From: Morella rubra
Lineage: Eukaryota; Streptophyta; Magnoliopsida; Fagales; Myricaceae
Reading direction: 5' to 3'
DNA: 64,000 nucleotides
NCBI GenBank assembly: GCA_003952965.2
Contig: CM025849.1
Location: 13,432,334 to 13,496,333, forward strand
In this document: positions 1 to 11,765 of the stretch, one piece after another
Layout: each line of letters starts with the position of its first letter
How positions within the stretch are numbered: the stretch's first letter is position 1
Program-made: the position numbers and the translations under genes
The notes under the pieces: model-generated
Database searches by the model: none
Seen by the model: only the letters and a program-made list of their open reading frames with translations
What the model was told of the DNA's origin: nothing

Positions 1-229
1 TAATGAATTTTTTAAACATTTTTAGTAATTTTTTGGAGGGGTATTTTGGTTATTTTTTACACTTTTTCGTTTGATTTAGACAAGGGCGAAGATTGATAGG
101 TTTTGAAAGTTATGGATCTTAAATTGTTGGATTAAAAGTTATGGGAGTTATTTAATTTTTGTCCAAACATAGAGGACTAACTATGACTTTACTCCAAAAA
201 AAAATTATCTATAACTTTACTCCAAAAAA

Positions 230-1250
230 AAATTATCCTTACATGACCATAAAACGGACCATAATTACACGAGAAAAAAAAGACCAGACAATAATTCTTT
301 TAAGAGATAGAGTAATAGTCTTTAATTTTTTAAAAATATTAATCCTATTGCTTATAATCAGGGCCGACATATATAGGATTGGAATTGAGATGTCTATTAT
401 TAAGATCTGATGGTCTATGACATGAGTATGATGTTTGCTTCTAAAAATTTTAAGGTGGTAAAAGTTTTGAAATGTTGGAGTCGATGAAAAAGTGAAATAA
501 GAGATGATTTGAATGAAATTTTTTATACTTATTTAGAGTAGAAAGTAATGATTTAATGAGGAGATAGATAATTTTTTAGAGTTATTTTACTGAGATAAAA
601 ATTTTAAAGACTCAGAATTTTTGCTCTCAAAGATCTCCAAATTATACACTTACTTCGGGAGATGGGATCAATTTTTTGTTTAAGGGAATCCGAAACTTAT
701 TTACTAAATTTTGACTAAAAATAAAATCGGTTCATGCGTGTACCTAAAAACAAGAGAAAACATTATTTGAGTCCCAAAATTTTATGTTTTATAATAGATT
801 CTTGGTTTTCAAAATAAAAATTTCTAGTTCACAGATTTTTTAAAAATAAACTCTTACTCCTTTTGTCTTCTCGTATAACATTTGACATAATTTTGACGAG
901 GTATGTCACAGATATTTATGACACCCGGCATGCCATGTGTGAAAAATTGAAAATTTTACGAAATTAGAATATAGGAAATAGAAGAAAATATAAATAGTTA
1001 TAAAAAGAGAGAAAGAAAAAAAAAGGGGGTGGTTTTTCTCCCTCCACCGTGCCCCAGGCGTAGAACCCTTCCCTTCCTTTATTTATTTATCCAAATTTAG
1101 TCTCGACGAACCAGCTTTTTCTTATTTCTAATTCTCTTGATTTGCAATTTTCTTTAGATGGCGCATGTATTTCGTAAAGCATTTTGATATACAATAACTA
1201 TGTAGTAGTCAAAGCTCCAGACAAAACAACCCATTTCCAAATTCATTAAA
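230..1250. repeat. Direct segmental duplication, copy 1
   Basis: This stretch matches 3245-4015 in the same orientation. Shared landmarks in order are 'accataaaacg', 'ataaaatcggtt', 'acccttcccttccttt', 'gatggcgca' and 'gtagtagtcaaagctccaga'. The copies differ by many substitutions and small indels, so the duplication is not recent. Copy 1 is longer mainly because it holds an extra insert at about 428-671. No convincing coding frame was seen in either copy. Confidence 0.8.
428..671. mobile_element. MITE-like insert of the GTGTTTGG family
   Basis: The insert lies in copy 1 of the segmental duplication and is missing at the matching point of copy 2 (after 'catgagt'). Its body has the wording seen in other copies in the window: 'gatgatttgaatgaa', 'gtaatgatttaatgagg', 'ttattttactgagataaaaatttt'. 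The terminal inverted repeats are weak here, so the ends are set by comparison with copy 2. It looks like an old non-autonomous DNA transposon. Confidence 0.5.
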
Positions 1251-1941
1251 ATGCTAAAAAAATATGTACTTTTTTGTTTTAGCCAATTTTTGGAGGGTTG
1301 GGGCCATGGCCAACTCCAGCCTCATTGGCTTCGTCTTGAGCAAATTTGAAGAAAAATCATAATAAGTCCTATATTTATAGACTAAAATTAATTATAATAA
1401 TAATTATCAAAACCACCATTTAAATTTTTTATATTTTAAAAATTATCGATATAGGTACCTGTCCAAATCAACAGTTTTGATAGTTGCGATTAAATATTAA
1501 TTTTAACTTATAAATATAGGATTAAATATGACTCTTCTCTACAAATTTATCCTTACTCGACGAAAAAACTGTAGCATAGTCAACTCATTTAATCAGGAAA
1601 GTACAAATAATATCGTACCGACATTTTGGGGCACATGCACTAAGATCCGACCATGCCACGTCATTTTTTCTGACTCTATCCACTTTTTTGAGTTTTTTTA
1701 AATGGCTTCACTCTTATCTTATCTCTTCCTCGTTTAGAGTTCACTATTAGCGATATTATAAATCACGCGTGGTGAAAATTCGAATCTTTTTCTTTACGTG
1801 GCGTTTTATGTGGAAGAGTTCAAAATATATCCCTAGATGTTAATGTATTTTCCATAGAATGGTCCACTGGATGACGCTAAAGTAAGATGACTTTTTATGA
1901 GGTAACAATACTTCTTGACATATTATAAGAAAAACTATAAA

Positions 1942-2333
1942 GGATAAATATATTTTGTACCTTTTGATTTTGGGAGTCTTGACACTTTATACTTTGATCT
2001 ATTATTTTTATTACATTGCACTGATCAATTATTGATTTCAGACACTTTGTATTTTTTGTTAAAATTTTCCTTCAATTTGGATCGAAATTTATTTGTTACT
2101 CTTGAAAATTATAATTTTACCTTTATAAATGGTCACTACCAAAAAAATGAAGACAAAATTGTCATTTCGCACTGCCAAACAAATCATTTTCTATCTAAAT
2201 TAATTGAAAATTTTAAGGAAATATCCAAAGGGTCTAAAATCAATAGTTGGTTGGTGTAATGTGACAATATATTAGATTGGAGTGTAAATTGTCAAAATCT
2301 CAATAATTAGAGAGTGCAAAGTGTATTTAATCC
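1942..2333. mobile_element. Mutator-like MITE with 10-bp target duplication
   Basis: The element begins GGATAAATATATTTTGTACC and ends in the complement of GGATTAAATACACTTTGCAC. The inverted similarity runs about 60 bases inward. It is flanked by a perfect 10-bp direct repeat, aaactataaa, at 1932-1941 and 2334-2343. A 9-11 bp target duplication with long inverted repeats is typical of Mutator-like elements. The 392-bp body encodes no transposase, so it is non-autonomous. Relatives with the same ends lie near 53.8 and 57.4 kb. Confidence 0.8.
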
Positions 2334-2343
2334 AAACTATAAA

Positions 2344-3244
2344 TATGTTTTAAATGATTCATTATATTCCTTAACAAATCTTTTATCGATCCACCTCTAG
2401 ATTTCTTATCCTCACATAAGCATCCATGATTAATCATTCTATATATAGTTCGATTGACTATTATTTGAATACGTCTATCTTCCTTAAAATTACATAGTTC
2501 AATTTGAGATAATTATAAAAAAAAATATTTATCTAAAAATTGACATTTGATGTATCTCGCTTTAAGCACAGAACAGTCTTGCAAGACATGGCGAAAAATA
2601 GACTAGAAAAGGGTGCTCTCGATTTAATAATTCCCACTTTTTGCTGCCTTTTTCCTTTTTTAGGTGGATCAAAGGTCGAGTTTACTCGCGGTCTTATTCA
2701 TTTTTTGAGGAGCAAAGCAAAAAAGGTCACAGAAATTTTTTTTTTTTAAAAAAATGGTTGTCTTAATAGTCCAAGCTACGCTACTCTAGGATATGGCACA
2801 GTTACAAGAAGAGAGAGATTGATAAACTTAGCATTAAAACTTACAGAGAAGTGGACCACAGAGAAATCGCCGATCGTAGCACATGAAAATCCTAAAGCTT
2901 TTTTGAGGGTGGGGAGAGTGGCGTTAATCATTTATGTGGTCCTATTTCCATGATAGTTTTATGTGGTTCCAGAGTTGGAAGAATCGCTCCTAACAATTTA
3001 TTTGGTTTGGTTTCAAGTTATCCATATGGATAATGGCGTAATTATAAACGCTTCCCCCGTCTTTGTGGTTGGAAACCACATGGCACATATGAAGAAGTCC
3101 ATGAATCCACAGACATCCCCCCGCCTTGTCAAGTTTTGAATCATAATGCATATGTGGATTAGATTTTTTCTTACCATGTTGCTTAGGAAAAAAAAAATCA
3201 GATTTTTTCTTAGCCACTGAATTAACAAAAAAAAAAAAAGGAGA
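2344..3244. other. Non-coding spacer between duplicated segments
   Basis: AT-rich DNA with short homopolymer runs. The open frames here are short and have no recognisable domain. I see no gene, RNA or named repeat. Confidence 0.5.
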
Positions 3245-4015
3245 TTATCCTTACACGACCATAAAACGACATTTTTTAAAAAAAATATCATTTCTATTGC
3301 TTGAATGTGTTTGTAGTCAGAGTCCAAGAAAAACCCATTTAGGATTGAAATTAAGATATCTATTATCAAGGTAGGATACTCTATGCCATGAGTCGTTTTT
3401 TAAGACAATTCAAAATTTATTTGCTAAATTTTGACTAGAAATAAAATCGGTTTATGCATGTTCCTAAAAATAAGAGAAAAAATATTTTTAGTCCCTAAAT
3501 TTTATGTTTTTTATAATAGATTCTTGATTTTTCAAAATAAAAATTTTGAGTCTTTTTTCACAATTTTGAGTTTTCAAACTTAAAATTCTAGTCCACAGAT
3601 TTTTTTTTTTTTTTTAAATAAACTCCTCCTTTTGTCATCTCGTGTAACATTTCACATGTATGTCACAGATGCGAATGACACCCTGCATGCGATGTGTTAA
3701 ACATTGAAAATTTGCAAAATCAGAAAATAGGAAATAGAAGAAAATAGAAATAGAAATATTTTAAAAAGAGAGAAATAAATAGGTGTGTTTCTCCCTCCAC
3801 TGTGCCCCAGAAGTAGAACCCTTCGGCCTTCCCTTCCTTTTTTATTATTATTTATCTTTAATATTTATTTAGTATCGCCGAACCTGCTTTTCTTCTTTTC
3901 TAATCCTCTTGATTTACATTTTTCTTGAGATGGCGCATAAATTTCGTAAAGCATTTTGATATACAATAACTACGTAGTAGTCAAAGCTCCAGACAATACA
4001 ACCCATTTCCAAATT
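3245..4015. repeat. Direct segmental duplication, copy 2
   Basis: This is the second copy of the segment at 230-1250, about 3 kb downstream and in the same orientation. It lacks the MITE-like insert of copy 1. It ends about 370 bases before the stop codon of RBR gene 1, so it lies in that gene's 3' flank. Confidence 0.8.
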
Positions 4016-4380
4016 CTACCTACAATACATGTACCTAAAAGCCTCTAAATTTAAAGTTTTTTTCCCACTAAAATGTACCAAACAGGGTGGAATAAAGGGA
4101 AAGAGAAACAACTATAGATTGATCACCGCAGGCAATCTGTAATACGTGTAATCAGAGACTAAGAAATTTAACAAAAGCTGAAAAGGCATGGCATGTATGT
4201 ATTTTAAGCCAACCAAAGCTAAACCAAATAAGGAAGAGAAATACAAGCGTAGAGGAACAGATTTATAGACTCATCCAACCAGAGGAGGTTGAAGAGAGGG
4301 GGAGGGAGCCAAGCAGATGTGGACTCATCCTCATCTAGTTCTATCCATATACGAAAGAGTCATCATACAGATACTCCTAA

Positions 4381-7300
4381 TCATCGCCTCTGCCGTGCAT
4401 CACGTATGATATTCCGCTCATCCCAGATTGGACAGGAACATGTAGCTTTCTTATTCTTCCACTCAGCTCCACAAGTATAGCAAAATTCATGTCCACATCT
4501 GCCAAAACATTGCAGAGGAAAAATCCATAATGACATAAACACGAACAAAAAAACAGAGCAAGGCTGCTATATGATGACATTTTCCCTTTCAGAAGTAAAA
4601 GAGGAAGAATGTTATAAGAAAGATAAGGACAGGATAGAAAAATACCAATCTCCTTAACCAACGAAATGAGATATTTGTTCATGCACTGAAGGAGAGAAGT
4701 GGGGCTGAGGGACAAACTAATGGTGGAGCCAGGATCATTGTTTTGGTGCTTTTTTGTGTGATTACCTTGTTATTAATCTACATATAGCACAATACTTCAT
4801 AATCATACAGTTGCCTATACAAGAAACAAAATACAGTTCATTATTGGAAGACATGAACAAGAGGCTGGCAAAACCCAAATCAGACTCTGGTATTGACATA
4901 GATTGGAACACTAAACATCAAGTTAATAAATACATCTTGTTGATGAGAAAAAGAGGAAACAGGTTAGTAGTAGCTTCGAAAGCAATTCTTCTTTTTGTTT
5001 GTTGCTTGCCACTAGGCAAATTTGGTGAAAATGGAGAAACTATTTCAATAGCAGCATGTTTGGTGAGAAGAAGATCAAGAAACTCTAGGGAGAGTCTTAA
5101 CTCTTTTGAGTTTGAATTTGGGACAAAAATTTAAATACAGAGGCAGGAAAGTCTGATGGCTAGCAAGAAGAGAAGAGTTAAAAAGAGACACACCTGGCGC
5201 ATAGGAAAAAAAACAAAACAAACATGTAATCAGTGACTTGGTCAACTGCTGGCTGACCGTGAGCTTTAAGTTTACTGGATATATTTTTGTTTTTCAGACC
5301 ATATCCCATAGCAAATGGAGGACTCATAGTGCGCTTTCAATCCGTGAAATGGATTCTCCCACCACCCAAATTCCTATCCCATTTGCTAGCTATTCAATCA
5401 TCTAGTTTTTCGAAGATGTACGTCCTCTTTATCTCTTTTTAGTATCTTTTCTCCCTCGATAAAACAGCAAAGACGACACCATACAGAGATATATGTATGC
5501 CTATAGATAACAACAAGAATAGACAGAAGGATAACAAAGCACCTGCAAGTGATGTGATAGCAACCTTCCGCCAGTTCAATTACATGGTTACACTTCTTAC
5601 ACTCGCTCCAGCGTTTCATTGTTGCCAGAGACTTGAGCTTTGCATCTTCTGGACAGGAATGAGGATTTGATCTCTTGTAATCATAGCAGGTCTTATTGTA
5701 ATGCCAAGGGACTTTGCAATTGATACAGAAGTAGTAATGACATTTCATGCATTTCCTGAGTCCAGATTCTTTAGCAACAGCCTGTGTAGTCTGAGTATAT
5801 TGTAGAACCTCACTTTTTGACATCAATACAGAGCACCTTGGATATGGGCAATAAACTTTCTCCACAGTGGGAATAGAAGATTCCTTCCTCTGTTGGCTAA
5901 TCACTTGAACCACTTTTGGATCCAAGAATTTTTGACATCTATCAATATTCACCTCAGAGTTACAGCCTTCATGAGGGCACTTTGCTACTATCCCATTGAG
6001 CAACTTGACCTCCACATGCTGTTTCATACAAGAAAAGCAATACCGGTGCAGGCAAAGATCAACTGAAAACATGTCATCAACATCAGTATCTTCAAAGCAA
6101 ATTACGCATGTCTCCTTCATACTCTTGCCATTGCTAGTTTCTTCCGGCCAGGTAATTTGAGAAACTATAGCATCTCTTGCAGACTTAAAGGCGTGCTTCA
6201 TATCATCGTGTGCCACAAGAGAAGGATTGCAGTATACAAATTTCCTTCGAAGAAGAGCCACCCGATTGACTAATGCAGCAATCTTGCTCTGAGGTGGTGA
6301 TACTCTGCCAGTAACCTGTACTCAAAAGCACAAAGTCAACCACCTCTATCTTTGCAGCACAAGAGCTTACATTGAGTGAAGTGATCTGTAGCTCTAAACA
6401 CTGGTTCATATGTGATTGTTGACATTACTAGGCTTCACCAACAGACACTATAAATCATGCCAATTCAAACAAAATTCAAGCATACCAGATAACGAACAAT
6501 GTTGAACTTTCAAAACAGATATATCATTTAACATGCCCTTGGAGAATTGGTAACCGATCATATCATACTGGAGAAGAGAAATGAAAATCTTCTGCAACAA
6601 CGGAATAATGGTAACACCTACTTCCAAAGAGTTAACCTGAGCTGTGATTTAGAAATTAACATGCACATACTAATAATTGACAACACTGGCAAACTGAGGC
6701 TAACTCAGAAAATGGTAATAGCGTAATTAAAAAGCTCAAAAAGAGAAGTTTAAATAATGAACAGCCTACCATTTTCCAGTCGTTTGGACCTTGGAAGGGA
6801 ACTGACACACTAAATGCAAGGACTTGCATCATCCAAAGTGTATTCACAGAACTTGTTACATACGTTTTGTGAAGAGACTGTATATTTGCCTAAATCCAAA
6901 AGTGTTGTGCATTATGTAGGTAACAAACAACTACAACCAATCCCAATAGGCTTTCACCGTCACTGTTTTGCAGTTCAACCGGTTAATCCGACCATTGAAC
7001 CATCGTCAACCAACAAGGGTGTACCCCAATTCCTAGTACATCTAATCATGACTTGACGAACCCCCCCTCGCCACATTTCTCATTCTCCAAAGTCCCCTTT
7101 ACCATTTCCGTTTTATAAATAAAATATACGTGAAATCCCCACCAACCAAACATAAAATATTACGAGCAATATTAAAACAACCGAACATTTGCAAAAACAA
7201 TTATAGTAAAATAGGACTTACATATTGGTGAACATTATAGTGATCGCAGAAAAAGGTGATCCTTTTCAAGTCCAAGCTGAGAGCTCTATCAAGCCCTTCA

Positions 7301-7971
7301 ATCAGGGCCTCAAGTGAAGCAACTTCATTTGTCACGACCTGACCATCAACGAACGCCTCCAGATTCTTCTTCACCTCCAAGATCGGCCTATCCTTGGAAT
7401 CGCAAATCGCCACCCCAGTCCCAGCCACCATTACCTTCATACCCCTAACGTTCTCTTCGCTCACCAGGCCCTTGAAATAGAGCCTAAAACACTCGGTGTC
7501 AACCAGAGCGGTCGACGAAGAAGAAGACGACGAAGCATCAATGCCGTACGGGCCGTGGTAATTGTCCCCGTAGATTCTCCATTCTTCGTCGGAGATGTTG
7601 AGAATGTAGTCCGCGAACTTCTGATCGTGGATCCGACGGTCCAGATCCTCGCGCATTCTCGTCATCTCCGCCTCGCTTCGCTTGCGGTCAAAGTGTTCTT
7701 GCATGTACCTGTCCAAGTCTTGCATCATTAGCGTCGCAGCGATGTCTAATACGCCGTCGTTGGGAGAGTAAACGTCGACGTTAGGACTTGGTGGTGAGGG
7801 TGGAGACCCCGAGCTTGATGGCTGTAGAGCGAGGGAGGCGTTAATGGCTTCTTGCATTTGGAGTTGATAGGCGAAGTCGAGGTCGGAGTCGAGAGTTTTC
7901 GCCGCCATGAGGACACCGGATTGCTCAGAGAGTGCGGTGCTGAGGTCGTCCGTTACCGCACTTCTCGCCAT
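4381..7971 (-). CDS. RBR-type E3 ubiquitin ligase with N-terminal RNase H-like domain (gene 1)
   Basis: This gene predicts a 546-residue RING-IBR-RING ubiquitin ligase. The exons are 7971-7222, 6315-5543 and 4498-4381, with GT-AG introns in phases 0 and 2. An RNase H-like module occupies about residues 165-250. RING1 (CVICFEDTD) spans 320-368, the IBR (CPYPRC to HYNKTC) about 406-460, and RING2 starts at 489. The expected catalytic cysteine is C502 in EGCYHITC, so thioester chemistry looks possible. The RNase H-like module has lost the first acidic residue (LYFKG where active enzymes have DG) and the usual glutamate, which suggests a binding rather than nuclease role. The C-terminus is short and basic (RNIIRDARQRR). 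Family knowledge: RBR ligases take ubiquitin from an E2 onto their own cysteine. The substrate is unknown. The tandem paralogue lies at 12481-15566. Confidence 0.9.
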
Positions 7972-8399
7972 GTCACGTTCTCTTCGGGGCTTCCTTCCAC
8001 TATATGGCTTGTAGGGAAAGTGAGGGAAAAACTTTCCCAGTTCCTCTGATTAGGGTTTTCAAAGAGAGACTGTAAATAAACACGCAAGGGTAGCTTGTTA
8101 AAGAAGCAAGTGGAAGCGAGAGAGACACTGGCAGATTCCCTATAGGAGACAGAATGAATAGAGGAAAAAAGACTGGCTTGAGGGGAGTTTATCTGTAACT
8201 TTTACCCACTTTTTTTTCAGTCGATAAACATATTGTAACAGATTATTCAAAATTAGAAAGCTCAAAAATTGAAATTTTAAATTGCCCATTCTTTAGAATT
8301 TTTATAAAATTTTCGCCTTTGTTATTTTTATATTTTTTATTTTTAAATAAATTTATAAATAATTTTTTCACAAATTCCAACACCAAAAACTCGATAAAA
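7972..8399. other. 5' flank of RBR gene 1
   Basis: This is the presumed promoter and 5' UTR of the minus-strand RBR gene. Moving away from the start codon, the DNA becomes AT-rich from about 8220. I could not assign a clear TATA box, and the flank does not obviously resemble the 5' flank of RBR gene 2. Confidence 0.4.
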
Positions 8400-8830
8400 T
8401 ATACTAACATCGTAACAGTAGACCCACGACCCTACGGCTGCACCATACTCTAACGCCTTCCCTACTTCCAACTATCTTCTGGTTTTTTTTTTTTTTTTTC
8501 CAACTATCTAATGAGGAAAAATACTCGGTTTGATTAATTCATTCAATAAGATTAAAGTATTTTTTATACACATTTTACTTAAAAACCTCGAGTCGGAACA
8601 ATTGGACTTCCTTAAAAACAGTAACGGATTGAACCCAAATAGAATATTACCTTTTAATTAATTCAACGAAACTTTACATACAAAACCCTTAACTATCAAT
8701 ACAAAGTTTATAAATTGTAATATCATCTTATGATTAAAATCATTGAAAATAAACAATCAAGTTGTAACATTAAGATACAAAAGTATAAATATATTGGTAA
8801 TTTAAGTATAATTAGGGTTGTACTTTCGGT
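8400..8830. repeat. Second spacer duplication, copy 1 (left part)
   Basis: This matches 11200-11650 in the same orientation. Shared wording includes 'ttgattaattcattcaataa', 'atacacatttta', 'attggacttcct' and 'tgaacccaaatagat'. The match resumes at 10665-10740, which pairs with 11690-11765, so about 1.8 kb (8830-10660) is extra in this copy. Confidence 0.75.
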
Positions 8831-8835
8831 TTCGG

Positions 8836-9190
8836 ACATGTTTGTTTACTGATTTTAAAAACGTTTTTTTTTTAATTTTAAAAATGTTTTTCAATTCAAA
8901 TATGATTTTTCACACAATAAAATATTTCCATCTTCAATAAAAATTATTCTCTAATCATAATATTATTAGCTTAAAGTTCCATGAAAACAACACAAAATCA
9001 AATTTTTTTATACAAAAATCCATAAAAAAATTTCTCACAAAAATCTTCTATCCAAACATTTTTTTTTTATTTTCACATTTTTCAAGTAAATAAATTAAAA
9101 AAAAATTTCAAACATCATTTTTCATGCACTCCACCGTTCTCACAAACACCTAAAAAATATATATCTCAAACATTTTATAACCATTATAGA
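8836..9190. mobile_element. AT-rich MITE-like repeat
   Basis: It starts 'atgtttgtttactgatttt' and resembles the stretch at about 42546-42900 ('catgtttgattaatactctt', then 'caatctaaatatgattttt'). It has no coding capacity. The ends are unclear and no target duplication was found. It lies within the extra DNA that separates the two parts of the duplicated spacer. Confidence 0.35.
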
Positions 9191-10500
9191 AAAAAAATTT
9201 ACGCTAAATATCTCCACAAGTCCCTATGGTTTTACTGATTACTAGATTGGTCATTCTCTCTAAAAGTATCCCTGAGTTTGAACAAAATCTCATACAGATC
9301 TTGCTGTCAACTTAATAGACAGAAATGTATGTGTGACGAACTGCTTACATGTGGAAATAGACAACTTCGTTTAAAAAAAATTAAAAAGATTACGTGAAAA
9401 GCCACGCATAAAAAACTGACCAAAATTCCAAAAACCTCAAAATCTGCATAGTCACACCCGTATCCCCAAAATCCCAAAGTCATTTCAATCTATGGACGAA
9501 CTAGAAAAAGTGAAAGCAACAATTGCCATCATCAGAGGCTGCCAAAAAACGTGTGTTCTTCAGCAGTGAATGTTTTCGTGCTTCTGGCTTCACACTTGGG
9601 AGCAATTTCTAGCGATGGAAGCGGTGGCTTCGATTGTCAGTGGAGTAGTGATCGAAACTGGAAGGGTGCTATGTCGCTCTATCTATTCGAAGATCAAGAA
9701 CACTGTCGAAGATTCCGGAGCAGTGGAGCATTTTCCTGGACCTTCAATTCGGGATCAAACACCGGCATTGAAATCTTTAGCCAGAGCTATGACTCTACTG
9801 TCAGATCTTAAGGTCCAAAGGATTGATATCTGGGGAATGGGAGGAATCGGCAAGGCTACTCTGGTAAGAAACCTGAACAATAAGCTTAAAAGTACTTCAC
9901 CGAAGCCTTTCAACATTGTCATCTGGGTCACCATTTCAAAGAACGCCAACATTAAAAAGATTCAGACCCAAATAGCAGATGGATTGAATTTGGAGGCAAA
10001 AAAAAGGAGAAAGCTTGGAGAGATTGGCTAGTCGGCTCTACCAAAGACTTCAGTGTGAGGAGAAATTTCTTCTCATTCTCGACGATGTCTGGGAAAAAAA
10101 TGACCTGGATAGTCACGCCCGTAACTCCAAAATTCCAAAATCTACGTAGTCCCATAGTGTGAAATGATTTTGGAATTTTAAAATCCCAAAATCTGCATAG
10201 TCCCATAGTAGTTCGTGTATATGTTGAAATGATTTTTGGGATTTTGGGTTACAGGTGTGACTATGCAGATTTTGGAGTTTTGGAGGAGTTTTTTTTTGGA
10301 ATGTTGGCCAGTTCTTTGCGTAGATTTTCATTTAATTTTTTGGATTTTTTTTTTAACCGAGCTGACTATTTTTACATGTAAGCAGTTTGTCACTATATAT
10401 TTTTATCTATTAAGTTAACGGCAGTATCTCAATATTAATTGGGTCCAAATACTTTTTAAGAAAATATAAACCTTAAATGACCGATTTTCACCCAGTACTC
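9190..10500. mobile_element. Pack-MULE-like element with long inverted repeats
   Basis: Two roughly 300-bp inverted arms flank a piece of host gene. The left arm is about 9190-9504 and the right arm about 10207-10500. Both read, from outside in, 'acttaatag', 'aactgcttacatgt', 'aaaatctgcatagtcacacc' and 'aaaatccca'. A further partial copy of the inner arm lies at 10111-10207. Long arms around captured exons with no transposase match the Pack-MULE class of Mutator-like elements. The outer ends, especially the right one, are blurred and I could not define a target duplication. The element sits in extra DNA missing from the paralogous spacer at 11200-11765. Confidence 0.65.
9614..10113 (+). pseudogene. 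Captured fragment of a CC-NB-ARC (CNL) resistance gene
   Basis: The frame opens MEAVASIVSGVV, typical of the N-terminus of At4g27190-type CNL proteins. It then runs quickly into FPGPSIRDQTPALKSL and the P-loop WGMGGIGKATL, where functional relatives usually have GKTTL. VIWVTISK follows, and finally the kinase-2 motif FLLILDDVW near 10065-10095. Most of the usual coiled-coil region is missing. The frame shifts in an A-rich run near 10000: the kinase-2 part lies in a different frame from the P-loop part. The remaining NB-ARC and the LRRs are absent. It lies between the inverted arms of the Pack-MULE-like element. I infer a non-functional captured fragment. Confidence 0.8.
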
Positions 10501-11199
10501 GTACTCGAAGAGATATTTAACCAAAAACTTATTCAAAACCAAACCGACCCAACCCACTTTTTCGATTTCCGATCCGACAGACGTGAAAAAGATTTTCCCA
10601 TTACGGCCATATGCACGTGTGATTCCGAGTCCAAAAATACGGGCAACCCCGATCAAAGGCAATTCAACTGTTCAAGTGGGACATTTGTCGGCCTGAATTT
10701 TATGACTAAATAAATTCCTTTAGGCTAGTTATAGAATGAGATCATTTGTTTTTTTTTTTTTTCTCATTTAAGTTCCATATTTTTTAAGGAATTTAATATT
10801 TAAAAAATAATATATCGAAGTTTAAAGTATAAATAACATTAAAAATAAAAGAGATAAAGTATATTTAATTTTTTTATTAAAATTAATAAAAATTTTGAAA
10901 ACAAACACACTGTTAAAAGCTTCTTAGGATCCTGCCACATTGACAATAGGAGATATTGCTTTTTTTTTTTTTTGTCTACATAGAGAGATATTGCTCATTC
11001 GGAAGACAATACAACTAAAGCTCTTTAGGCCGTTTCATAATGTTCTTTTTCAGAAAATTGCTCTTTTTATATTTAAATAAAATTAGTATATATTGATAAA
11101 GTTATATTAGAAAGGAAATTAGGCTCTTTGTAATTTGTAAGTTCCTCTTTCCATATTTTTTAAGTAATTATTTTCAGATTGATTCACGTATATAGATGG
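10501..11199. other. Spacer with duplicated motif
   Basis: AT-rich non-coding DNA. The part at 10665-10740 ('gttcaagtgggacatttgtc') pairs with 11690-11765 and closes the duplicated spacer of copy 1. I see no gene in the remainder. Confidence 0.5.
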
Positions 11200-11765
11200 A
11201 ATTAAAAGAAACCTCGTCACATTGGACCCACTATGGTACATCATACTTCAACACCTTCTCTACTTCCAAATATCTAATCAGAAATATATATATATATATA
11301 TATATAGACTTGGTTTGATTAATTCATTCAATAAGATTAAGTATTTTTTTTATACACATTTTATTTAAAAAATTGAGTTAGAGAACACATTGGACTTCCT
11401 AAGAATAATAACTATTGAACCCAAATAGATTATTACACACTCTGTACTTTTTAATTAATTCACTCTTTACAATTTACATCTTGAACTATAAACTATCAAA
11501 CTTTACATACAAAACTCTTAACTACTAATATGTTTATACTTTGAAAATTATAATATTATCTTATTGTTAAAATCATTGAAAAATAAGGTATGAGGTTTAA
11601 AGTGTAAATATATTGATATTTTAAGGTACAATTAATGGTGTATTTCTGTCCGACGGGTCGAAGAATTACTTTCCCATTCTCGACCCTACAAATGTTCAAG
11701 TGGGACATTTGTCGGGCTGAATTTTATGATTTAATAAATTCCCTTAGGCTAGTTGTAGAAAGAGA
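11200..11765. repeat. Second spacer duplication, copy 2
   Basis: This copy is continuous, whereas its partner is split into 8400-8830 and 10665-10740. It contains an (AT)n run near 11285-11306. It lies downstream of RBR gene 2 and upstream of RBR gene 1, between the two paralogues. Confidence 0.75.

Noticed and set aside
3013-3369. 118-codon minus-strand frame
   Set aside because: Rich in Phe and Leu from A/T runs, no family motif, and it overlaps the duplicated non-coding segment.
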